DNA from: Lactifluus volemus
Lineage: Eukaryota > Basidiomycota > Agaricomycetes > Russulales > Russulaceae
Direction: 5' to 3'
NCBI GenBank assembly: GCA_022376515.1
Contig: WTXI01000079.1
Location: forward strand, 1-64,000
DNA length: 64,000 nucleotides
A program made the translations under genes and the position numbers. This document shows, piece after piece, positions 34,360 through 44,755 of this stretch. Numbering within the stretch: position 1 is the first letter of the stretch; every line of letters begins with the position of its first letter. Under the pieces are notes generated by a model. That model was not told the DNA's origin. It worked only from the letters and a program-made list of their open reading frames with translations, and ran no database searches.

Positions 34360-35542
34360 GGTAAAAAGAATAGACAACACTGTTAGGGACGACCATGCAG
34401 GCCCTTCACCTTAAATATATATGGATAGAGTGTTGGTGCCAATTTCATTTTAGTTGGCCCCTACACCCCGACAGACAGATGTTTCAGAAAAGAGGGCGTC
34501 AAGAGGCTCTAATTTTTGGTGCCTAAGCACGACATCAGCGCGTGAAGTTGCGAGATCGGAAGCATGGCCCTGAGACGTGCCAACAGAAGATTGGCACAAA
34601 AAGACCGTTGATCTCGTTTCTCAGAACAGGGAGGAACAAGGTTTTGAAGTACAGTCCGACAGGTAGAGCGTCTTCAACGCGGAACTCGTTTGAGAGAAAC
34701 GGTTCACGGAACACGGACCTAGTGAGTCATTGCCGAGTCGCTTCCAGGAAATGGCACAGCCGCAGCCCGGGCAAAGTGCCATACATATCACTTAGGGCAC
34801 TTTCCGTGCAGATCCTTCCTGAAATGTTCTTCATTTTGATTGAGCTCTGCCGTTATTGTGATCAACGGAAGAGGGGAAGAGCAGAGCTTGAGAGAAGGCG
34901 TCGTAGAGTAGGTCCCAGGAAATTCGATGTTATCCGCAGCCACATGAACGTCATAGGGTAAACGAAATCGCGTTGGCAATGCGGAGCCAGAGCAGGTTGG
35001 ACTAGCAGTAAGGTTGTGGCGACAAAGAGCGTGATAAACGTAGTCGATGCCGTCGAGCCTCCGAGTCAGTGACTCGAGTTACAGTACCATGGCACCTTTT
35101 CCTTCTACCGGACGTCCTGACCTCAGCCCTTTCGTAGCACTACCCTTTTTCAAGGGTCTCATTCCCTTCATTTCCTGAGATCTTATTTCTGAACGATCCT
35201 ACTTACCTTCCCACGCGTCGCTCGTGTCCAACCAGCAGTTTGATATCCGAGTCTTATTTCGAGCCATATATAAAATCACAGATCCGCAGTCCACGGAGCA
35301 GGTATTCGAAGACACTAAACCTTGACACGAAAGAGCGCAGTAGATGGTCAGTAACAAGGAGGCGGCCCGTCTCCTCCCTACCCATAAGCGCGCGCTGAGC
35401 GCTTATGGGTAGAGAGGATGTGGCAACGCCGATTGGCAAAAATGTGGGTTTACTCGCGAGTACTAGGCAGTACTGGCTGCCCACTGGCAGTCAGACCACA
35501 ACAAAAAAATGGGAGCACCACTCATCTCCTCTGCCATTGGAG
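34360..35542. other. Intergenic stretch before the 3' end of copy H
   Basis: A plus-strand frame at 34542-34961 is rich in Arg and Lys and has no recognised domain. A TAAATATATATGG element lies near 34412. No gene is supported. A perfect inverted repeat is listed separately. Confidence 0.35.
35378..35412. repeat. Perfect 14-bp inverted repeat with a 7-base loop
   Basis: CTACCCATAAGCGC at 35378-35391 and its exact reverse complement at 35399-35412 flank the loop GCGCTGA. It lies about 130 bases downstream of the stop of copy H. Confidence 0.8.
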
Positions 35543-37397
35543 CTATGCGATCTCGGTTCCACCCCTGTCCTCCGTATTCCCATATACAGGGTCAGGGATA
35601 GTTGTTCCCTGAGTAAATTCCAAATGTACATCGCCTGTCTGCGTAAATACTGATCCCGTGGACGTCGTCGCAGCCTCGTTCGACTGGGCGCCAGATGCAA
35701 AACGGATACCGCTATAGAGGTTAGCTGCTCTATACTGTGAATTCTCCAGGGGGCCTTGAGGGAGTTTGGAGGTCCTAAAAAGACAAGGAATCTCGGTTGA
35801 CGAGTAGCGCTGGGAACGATTTCGGGACATCGGGACATACACGTATTCGGTTGTGGACCCCTGTTGGAGTAAAGAACGATACATGCGAGATGCAGCGATG
35901 GACCTGCGACAAGTCAGAATCTGGGATCAGGAAACCCAGGCCAAACAACGAACATTATTGAAACTATGAGCAGTGCACGTGCAAGAAAAAAAATTTCGGT
36001 CAGGTGACCTGTCTTCAGAGATGTTCAATTCGAGACCGCTTACTTGTTACTGATGCGAACGCCTAGAGTGACGCTTTTTATCAGCTACCACTGGACTAAA
36101 TGGAAACAATAAAGAATACCTGATTCATGGCTTCTATCAGGAAGAACACAGCGATTAGTCTACTTCTTCCACATGTGGACTTATACACGTACCATTTAAA
36201 TTGAGGATTATAAAGACCTGAAAAAAACCAACGTGAAGATGCTAGGATGATGCACCTGAGGGAATGTCAATAGCCAGCAGAACAGGAAAGATAGGGAACT
36301 GCCTGTTGGTAGAGAAGATGCCATAAACCGGTTAAACTACGGTGTGAAACCGCAGAAGCCCGATTAGCATGCTCGTGAGGAGTACTACATCGACCACTAG
36401 CAGGCCGACAGTGTGAGGTACTTGTGCAAAACCATTCTGTTGCATGTCTCCAGAGTCGGGTCGTACGTCGCCCTCAGCTGTTATTTTATGGGCACCTGTC
36501 AGGAAATTCCAAAGGAAGGACTCGCGCCAAAGGCACACACCACTACTGCATCTTCACAGATGCGAGAAGAAGGAATGGGAATGAGAAACCAGGGGCGCAC
36601 AAAGTGGGAAATGCCTAATACAACTTGAAAACTTACTGTACATGTTAAACCCAAGATCAGCTAACCATGTACCAATAGCAAGTGATGATACAAAGATATT
36701 TCGATCCCATATGGCGATTCTGAATGAACGGTGAGAAATGCCAAATACCAAGTGTCCCAGAAATCACTTGCACACGGAGGACGACAAGAAGGGAGGCAAA
36801 TTCTCAACTAGCCCATCTCAATGTCTGCGGAGGTCAAATCGTGTTCAGTAGGCATTAAAAAAGAGGATTGAGTGTGGTGCTCTCACAACGGATGTGCTGG
36901 CAACAAACTACAACCAAATGGAGATCAACAACCTCGTGCTAGTAACCTAAGGGCGTATATGCCTCACCTGACAGGGAAGTTTGATGTGGCTGTCTATATC
37001 AATAAAGAATAGGACAAAGGAAAGTAAAGCAGTATAGCGGGTTCCTAGGTAGAGCTATTTGATTTAAGCGCCGGCGGTTATAATATTCATCGTGAGGTCA
37101 GTGGGAGGAAGATTCACCCATATCGTCGGTTTGTAAGGCCGTTTTCCTCTTAGAACGTCCAGCTCAAACTCCGCAGTAAACATTGTCTCCCAACTGACGT
37201 TCATGTGAGTCGACTTCACCTTGCGCTTCCTGCGGCGCACGAGCCTCGGAGTGTGGACGTACATTTAGATACCAGCCATGACATGTTTGAGTTTGAGCAA
37301 AGCGACTATATTATAGTCGAGACGGAATCGGGATGAAATGATCCAGGAACTTACGGTCGTCCTGCTCGAGGACACGCGGGTCATTCCAGTTGACCAT
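35543..37397 (-). pseudogene. Copy H: seven-helix family member with frame breaks in a core exon
   Basis: The start is at 37397 (MVNWNDPRVLEQDD) and the stop TAG at 35543-35545. The 21-nt exon at 36887-36907 reads FVASTSV. Exons before and after the fifth-helix exon look normal and the tail (SNEAATTSTGS... to GGTEIA) is open. The fifth-helix exon lacks four bases near 36413 compared with copy E and one base near 36345 compared with copy G. Together they do not restore the frame. This should abolish the full-length protein unless they are sequence errors. Intron 6 has a GC donor at 36770-36771. A long TATATATATATA run lies at 37461-37472 upstream. First member of the head-to-tail series H-I-J-K. 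Confidence 0.65.
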
Positions 37398-38355
37398 CTT
37401 GACGACGCACACCGGAACAGAGAGAATCTACCAAAATTCATTTCAAGTTAACGCACATAGTATATATATATAATCAGCCCCATTGGGGGCCAGAAGTGGG
37501 GTCGGACATGTTCTTCTACAAGTGACATTCGACTCGGAAGTCGAAAAATCCGTCCATCTTATGGAACCGTTGGAATGGGGGATAGAAGACAGGCGGTGCG
37601 AGGAGAGGAAGGCGGGCACGGAGTGGCTGAGCCGCATGTCACGGCAACTAGACCGCTGATGTAATGGTTGAACAACGGTTCTTAACACGACACGTAACCT
37701 CATTGAGGTGGCAGGACACGCCCCTCCACCGTCCAACGTGGCTTGGAACGCAAGTTTCAGCCAACGGTGTGATCACACCAATTGAACACCCACTGGTAAT
37801 CATGTCCCCCAGGCCTAACTCCGAGTCATGGAGTTACCTTCTTAGGGGTGCCAGTGTACTATCATGACGTTTGTTTAGACCTTCAGTAGCACAAGAAGAT
37901 TCCCAACAATATAGCAACGTGGGTGGAGCTAATTGGAACGTACGTGACGGCGATATACTTATAGAGTGATCCTGATCTGGTGGTGTACTAGCTATACAGG
38001 GATGTACGGCCCGAGCGGCCGTTGGTTAGAGATATGTATCTACATATGACAAAAACGCGCTCGACTACATATATCTCATCATACAGTGTCTGGTTTGATG
38101 TTTGCTCCCCTTTACAACGTAATTTGGAAGCCCTTAAATACATCTCAGGTCTGCAGTCGTTAGTGGAGCGTACAGTCCGGCCTGGCCATTGAGGTACGGC
38201 TCGAAGTATTCGGACATGAGAGAACTGCGGCGTGCGGCACCAGTAATGCTATCTCAACTGATCCTGAAAAGGATTGACTTTTCCTGTGACCGGCATTAAT
38301 TGGTGTCAGCTGCCAGTAGTGTGATCAGGAATTACCTCCTTCGTACGGCCCACCA
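37398..38355. other. Intergenic stretch between copies H and I
   Basis: It holds the upstream region of H, the inverted partner repeat at 37565-37740 and no supported gene. Confidence 0.45.
37565..37740 (-). repeat. Dispersed repeat, copy 2 (inverted partner at 28395-28565)
   Basis: The reverse complement begins CGGTGGAGGGGCGTGTCCTG and runs through CATTACATCAGCGGTCTAGT to CCCCCATTCC. It lies upstream of copy H, whereas its partner lies downstream of copy F. Confidence 0.65.
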
Positions 38356-40252
38356 TTAAACCATCGTGGTTTCGTCCGCGTTGTCATGCAAAAGGTCGGG
38401 GAGAAATGTGCCGAGATCTACTTCTGACTGTACATCACCTGCTGCGTGTGCACCAACGTCGCAGACTCGGCGTCGTTACGGTCGTACGAGATGCGGGATG
38501 CATCGTGCTACAGAATTGGCTTCTCTATGTGCGGGTGCCCCCGGAGAGACTTGAGGTGGTTTAGAGGACCTAAAGACCCAGAAGGGGATGCCAGTTGACG
38601 AGCAGCTCCACGAAGAATGTGGGACATCGTGGACATACACGTATTCGGTTGAGAACACATGTTGGAATAAAGAGCGATACATCCGAGCTGCACCGATAGA
38701 CCTGCGACAAGTCAATTTCTGATAGCAGGAACAAAGGCCTGATAACGAACATGATTGCCACTATGACGAGGTTACGAGAATCGTTCAGTCAGGTGCCCCC
38801 GGCCCTTCTGCACTTATCCGAGATCGCTTACCGGTTACTAATAAGTACGCCTAGAGTGACACCTTTATCAACTACCGCTCAGTGGAAACGATAGAATGAG
38901 AAACTATACATTATTCATAGCCTCTATTAGGTAAAGAGAGCGATCAGTCTTCCTCTCGCATACTTGGTCTAGGCACGCACCGTTAAAGTTGAGAATTAGA
39001 AGGACCTGAAAAACGTCTACGTAAGTAGAGCTGTTGTAAAGTTGTAAAGTGAGAGAAATTGACAGACCATGAGTGGAGCTTCCCCAATTACCGCAAGGAC
39101 TAACCACATGATGCACTTTGAAGGACGTTAACGTCAGCGGAATGAATATGGTAGGGAACAACCTGTCGGTAAAGGAGATGCCGTAGACCGGTTGAACTAC
39201 GGTGCGAATATCGCAGGAGTCCAACTACCATGCTCACGAGGAGCACTACATCGACCACTAGCATGCCGACAACGTTGGCTAAGTAATTGTGTACATCCAC
39301 GGTGATGCACTTCTCCACAATTGGGTCGTACACCCCCCTCAGCTTTCATTTTTATGGGCGCGTCAGGAAATTCCACAACGAGTTGCGCCAAAGATACGCA
39401 CCTGGACTGCACCTGGGAATATGTGGGAACAGGGAAGAAAATCAGGGTCACGCACAAGGAGAACCTAAAATGAAACGTACCGCATATATTGAGCGAAAGA
39501 CCAACTAACCATATAGCTATAGCAAGCGACGATACGAACTTATTTCGGTCCCATATTGCGATTCTTAAAGAAAAATATAAATACATCTGATGAGGAAGGC
39601 CAAATGGCAAATGTCGCAGTGATCACTTACACACGGAGAGCGATAAGAAGGGAGGCGAATTCCCAACTAGCGTACGTCAATGCCTGCGGAGGACAACGCC
39701 GCATTTAACAGGGGTTCCAAAGCGGGTGATTGAGTACGGCACTCTCACATAGTAGATGGCGCCAAGCAACTACGATCAAGTGCAGGTTAACAAACTCCCC
39801 GAAACCTGGAGAAATGCATGGCTCACCTGGCAGGGAAGTTTGGTGCGGCTATCCGAAGCGATCGCTGAATCGACCAAGTACATGATGAAAGTGAGCAAAG
39901 TTGTGTAGCGGGTTCCTAGATATAACTACTTCAATTTAAGTGGTGGTGATACCCTATAGTAGCATAAAAGACTTGCCCATATCGTCCATCTGTAAGGTTT
40001 CTTTCTTCTGAGAACCTCCAGCTCAAAGTCTGCAGTCAAAATTGTCTCCCAACTGAGGCTCTTGTGAGCCGATTTCGCTTTGTGTGTTCCAGAGTAGGAG
40101 AGTGAACGCACATGTAGATACCGGCAACAACATGGTCGAGCTTGACGACAGCCACTAGTATATGATAGTTGGCACAACATCGGGTTAATGAACTGATCCG
40201 GAAGCGTACAGTACTCTTTCTCGAGGACAGCAGGATCATGCCAGGGGACCAT
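38356..40252 (-). CDS. Copy I: seven-helix membrane protein family member with an early tail stop
   Basis: The start is at 40252 (MVPWHDPAVLEKEYC). The small exons are 21 nt at 39749-39769 (LLGAIYY), 11 nt GTGCAGTCCAG, 14 nt AGGCTATGAATAAT, 19 nt GCGTACTTATTAGTAACCG and 10 nt TGGCAATCAT. The body is open: LTYASWEFASLLIALRV, ANVVGMLVVDVVLLVSMVV, CIMWLVLAVIGEAP and SIGAARMYRSLFQHVFS. In the last exon an in-frame TAA lies at 38476-38478. Beyond it the same frame continues to GDVQSEVDLGTFLPDLLHDN and a TAA at 38356-38358, so a single premature stop cuts about 40 residues. Intron 3 has a GC donor, while intron 6 has GT (gtaagt), unlike copies A-H. A TATA element lies at 40313-40320. Confidence 0.7.
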
Positions 40253-41376
40253 CCTGATGGTGCAGGCAGAAGGAACTTGATGTGGGAAAGAAAAACATCA
40301 AAAAAATAGCGGTATATATATTAGTTCGAGGAAAGAGGCATCCAAACAGCGCATGGCCATATTCCAGGTGCAATGTTAGGCCGCAGTGACATGTGAAGTT
40401 GGACAGTTCACCCATCTCGTTGTGGGTGGAACTGGTAAACGCCGTGGCCATCAAAAAAAGGCCCCGCCTTGGAACTAAACTAAACTAAGGTTAGTTGTCA
40501 CGGGCCGCCCGGAAGTTATGTCATTGACATAAGGGATCCCTCAAGACAAAGTCGCAGAGTTACCTCCCAAAGTTCATTTTGTTGAAAAAAGACTTTCAGA
40601 TACTGTAAGCATGAGGTGGCGAGGGTATAATGTCCGAGTCTGCCGCCAGGTCGAGTGAGATACCAGTGCCAGGTTTCTCACAATACTGAGGCTCTGCAGT
40701 TATCGAAATCAACATCAATGACTATCGACTTTGATGGTGGCTGTCTGTGAGGCCGTTGACTATTTGTGGTCTTTTCTCACGAGTCTAGTGACATGCACGT
40801 GCGGGCTGAGGCGGTGTCGCCGCACAGCCCGGGGCCTAGCTCGGAGCCGCGTGACCATTTATGATGGGAATCATGATTGGGGCAGTTCTCGGATGCGCCC
40901 AGGGTTGCGCCTCGGTGGACCCTACACGGGGTGATGGCTTGTTCCGTTGTAGAGCAGTACCTTCTCCAGTGGCTGTACAAGTAGCAAGCGACTCGGAAAG
41001 TGCAATAATGAATGGGAACTCGGATGCTCGATCGGGTCGATCCTGGCCCAGTCATGGTGGAGGGAAAAGCTGCGGTCTCCGTCGGCATCCGCGCTTGGAC
41101 AACTAGATAAGAATCCATCGGTGATTCAGACTTATCAACTGACTGATAATGAAGTGATAGTGAAGACTCCGACTCGGACCCGCGCCACTTACTTGCTCAC
41201 AGGGCTATTCCATCTCTATGGATATTTCATATATATGACATCTCATTGCTAGTAATAGGTTGACAGACGTGACTAACTCCACACTGGCTTAGCAACCATC
41301 TGGGATGGGGAAGCGAGCGCTCTAGTACCGAGGCTATACTGCTCACCACTGATATCATCTCCAGATAGTACGGGGT
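40253..41376. other. Intergenic stretch between copies I and J
   Basis: On the minus strand, CTGTCCAACTTCACATGTCA at 40387-40406, followed by CTGCG down to 40382, is a diverged version of the shared upstream box. About 300 bases upstream of I (40450-40720) align with the corresponding region upstream of J (43480-43720), consistent with unit duplication. No other gene is supported. Confidence 0.45.
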
Positions 41377-43303
41377 TTAATCAAATTGTCTATGTGCCTG
41401 CTGCTCTATATCTGGACTCGGAGGAGCTGGGCTATGCTCCCCTTTACTAAGAGGAGGCGGATTCACGTCTAGGTCCTTGGGGATGGATGTGTCGGGGGGA
41501 AATTCTAACTGAATGTGGTCCGTCAGAATGAATGCTGACGCGCGCGCAGACCTCGCCACAGTCTCGTTCGACTGGGTTTCAGATGCGAAATGAATATGAG
41601 CACGGATGTTAGCTGCTTCATTCTGCGGATTTCTTTGGGAGACTTGAGGCAGTTTTACGGACCTAAAAAAGAAGAGGATGCCAGTTGACGAGCAGCTCTG
41701 AAAGAATAATGTAGGACATCGTGGACATACACATATTCGGTTGAGAACACATGTTGGAATAAAGAGCGGTGCATCCGAGTTGCACCGATAGACCTGCGAC
41801 AAAGTCAGCTTCTGAGAGCAGGAAACAGAAGCCTGGTAACGAACATGATTGTCACTATAAGAAGGGAACGAAAATCTCAGTCAGGTACGCCTTCTACACT
41901 TATCCCAGATCGCTTACTGGTTACTGATAAGAACGCCTAGAGTGAAACATTTTATTAACTACTGCTCTGGAAACGATAGGACGAGAAACCATACGTCATT
42001 CATAGGTTCTATCAGGCCAAGAGAGCGATCAGTCTTCCTCTCGCATACTTAGTCTAGGCACACACTGTTCAAGTTGAGCATTAGAAGGACCTGAGAAACG
42101 TCTACATCAATAAGGTTCTTGTAGAATGAGAGAAAATGACAGACCATAAGTGGAAGTTCCGCAATTGCTGCCAAGGCTAACCAGATGACACACTTTGAAG
42201 GATGACGTTAACCGATAGTGCAAGAGGAAATGTAGGGCACCACCTGCTGGTAAAGAAGATGCCATAAACCGGTTGAACTACGATGCGAATATTCAGGAGT
42301 CCAACTAGCATGCTCGTGAGGAGCACTATATCGACCACTAACATGCCGACGACATTGGCTAAGTACTTGTGTAAATCCAAGCCGATGCACGTCCCCAAAA
42401 TTGTGTCGTTACCCTCCTCAGCTTTCATTTTTATGAGGGCCTGTCAGGAAATTCCAAAACGAGTTGCGCTAAAGACGCCCACCTCGATTGAACCTTTGCG
42501 GATGTGGAAAGGGAAATCAGGGACGGCGCACAATCGAAGAGAAATTTTGATACGAAACGGACCGTATATGTTGAGCGCAAGGCTAGCTAACCATATACCT
42601 ATAGCAAGCGACGATACGAACTTATTTCTGTCCCATATTGCGATTCTGCAGTGAAAGAAAAAATAGATGATGAGGAAGGCCAAATGACACATGTCGCAGT
42701 GATCACCCACACACGGAGAGCAATAAGAAGGGAGGAGAATCCCCAACTAACATAAGTCAATGCCTGTGGAGGACACACCGCATTTAACAGGTGTTTCAAA
42801 GCGGGTAATCGAGTACGGCACTCTCACATAGAAGACAGAACCAAGTGACTACGATCAAGCGCAGGTTAACAGTCTCCCCGAAACCTGGAAAAATGCATGG
42901 CTCACCTGGCAGGGAAGTTTGGCGCGGCTATCTGTATCGATTAAGAATAGGATGAATGTTGATAAAGTAATGTAGCGGGTTCCTAGATATAGCTACTTCA
43001 ATTTAAGCGCTGGTGATACCCTATAGTGGCATAAAGACTTACCCATATCGTCCATCTGTAAGGTCGCTTTCCTCTTAGAACATCCAGCTCAAAGTCTGCA
43101 GTCAAAATTATCTCCCAACTGAGGCTCTTGTGAGTTGATATCGCTCCAGTGTAGGAGAGTGAACGCACATGTAGAGACCAGCAAGGACATGATTGAGCTT
43201 GATGACGGCGACTAATATAATGGTCGGGACGGCATCAGGTTAATAAACTGATCTGTAACATACCGAAGTCCTCGAGGACAACGAAATCATCCCAGTCGAC
43301 CAT
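41377..43303 (-). pseudogene. Copy J: seven-helix family member with frame breaks in a core exon
   Basis: The start is at 43303 (MVDWDDFVVLEDF) and the stop TAA at 41377-41379. The 21-nt exon at 42828-42848 reads SLGSVFY. The fifth-helix exon lacks one base near its start (about 42412) and one base near 42298 compared with copy I, which shifts the frame out of the family sequence. In between, LANVVGMLVVDIVLLTSMLV remains readable. The tail exon is open and ends SPDIEQQAHRQFD. Intron 6 has a GT donor. Its tail type is shared with K and, in the shifted frame, with F. If the two single-base losses are sequence errors, the gene would be intact. Confidence 0.65.
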
Positions 43304-44755
43304 CTTAGTGATGCACGCGGAGATACAGAGAGAATATGGCAAAGCAAATCTAAGAAATGGGGGTATATATAATAGCTCCGAGTAGAGGTACGAGTCGACC
43401 AAGCTGCGCACGTGAATTTGCGGCGTTATGATGAACAATTCACCTCTCTGTGATGGAACTTGTAAATGCCTCTGTTGTGAACTGAACTAAGGTTCACGCA
43501 GTTTTCAGCCACTGGCACTGGCCCTGGCCGCCCGAAAGCAATGTCATTGACAGAACGGTTCGCGTCAAGAAGACCAACACGTAGAGACCTCCCTAGTTGA
43601 AGATAGATTTTCAGACACTGCAAGCACATTGTGGTGAGGGTATCATAGTGGATGTCTGCTTGTCAGTGAGATATTGCTCACAATGCTGAGTTTCACTAGT
43701 ATCGAAATTGCATCGCAGTGATACTAAGGTTCAAGTTGAACTTGAAGAAGACATTAATTGTGATGGTGTCTGACGGTACTGGCTTGAAGTAGAGGTTGAT
43801 TGTTACTGTGCATCAACGAGCGCTGTGAGAGGCTGCGGACTGCGGCCCTGCCCGTTGCCCAGTCCGCCTATGACTGATTCGAATTGGAGCAGTGTTCCAC
43901 GCTACCCTCACAGATGGCCTCAGTTCCAATGCCCTAGTAGATACTACACAAAGAGTGATGACGCTGGTGCCGACTCAGAGAATTAGAGCAGACCGGTGAA
44001 TATGAAAAGCCGCTCGGAAATTGCGACATTACCAGGTTACCAGCCAGTGACTCCAAGTCGGGACTCGGATAGTACTGTGACTGAGCTGACACGGACCCAC
44101 ACACCAAGTGAGCAGTTGCTTTAGTTACCCAAAGGGATACATGATAATGCTGCCGTATGCGACTCTAAGTGGTGGTCGGAAAATGAAGTGTAAATGACGT
44201 TGCAATTGAACGCGATTTTGAACCGTGAGAACATCCACAGGCCAAACGCCAGTTGCCACCTCTTCTCAACTCGTCTCAACTCGTAATCTACCATCTGTTG
44301 TCTTCTATCGTTTCGCTTCGAAAGGTTGAACACCACGCACAACCTTTTCCGATGTGAACGTTCACACAGTTAGCACGGGTGGTGCCAATTGTCAACGTGC
44401 GCACGCCAAAAAACCACGTGACTATACGACCACTCCATAATTGCCCTTGCGGGGTTCGAGCCTGATCACAGGTTCTCCAATTCCAGTGCTTCCGGTACTC
44501 TGACGTTATGCAAGGGTACTCTAAGGCATTCACTGGTACTACTGCGCAAACAGACCTGATGTGACGCAGATGCACTGGTATCAATGACGCGCGTGTGAAA
44601 TTATTGCGGTATACCCGGGCCGGGCCTTTGAGTTTTCGTCACAAGTTCCGCAACGCCTCCGTTTCTTTCATATTGATAGCTTGACAAACGTAATTCTACA
44701 CGCTCAACAACTGAATCATCCCAGTGGGAGAAACGAGCCCTCCAGTACCGAGGCC
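43304..44755. other. Intergenic stretch between copies J and K
   Basis: It contains the upstream region of J (TATA at 43364-43372) and the dispersed repeat at 44090-44600. No gene is supported. Confidence 0.45.
44090..44600. repeat. Composite dispersed repeat, copy 1 (partner at 58100-58700)
   Basis: Two blocks match the partner. Block 44090-44405 matches 58100-58390 in inverted orientation and includes the palindrome TGTGAACGTTCACA. Block 44445-44585 matches 58562-58695 in direct orientation and includes GGTTCGAGCC and AAGGCATTCACTGGTACTAC. The GGTTCGAGCC stretch resembles the internal B box of RNA polymerase III promoters, but no A box or terminator was recognised, so a SINE is only a possibility. 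Confidence 0.65.

Noticed and set aside
34542..34961. 139-codon Arg/Lys-rich open frame
   Set aside because: No recognisable domain, no neighbouring exons, and a composition expected from a random frame in this region.
44455..44585. Possible tRNA gene or tRNA-derived SINE around GGTTCGAGCC
   Set aside because: No cloverleaf can be folded, and no A box or T-run terminator was recognised at the right spacing. Kept only as a repeat with a B-box-like motif.
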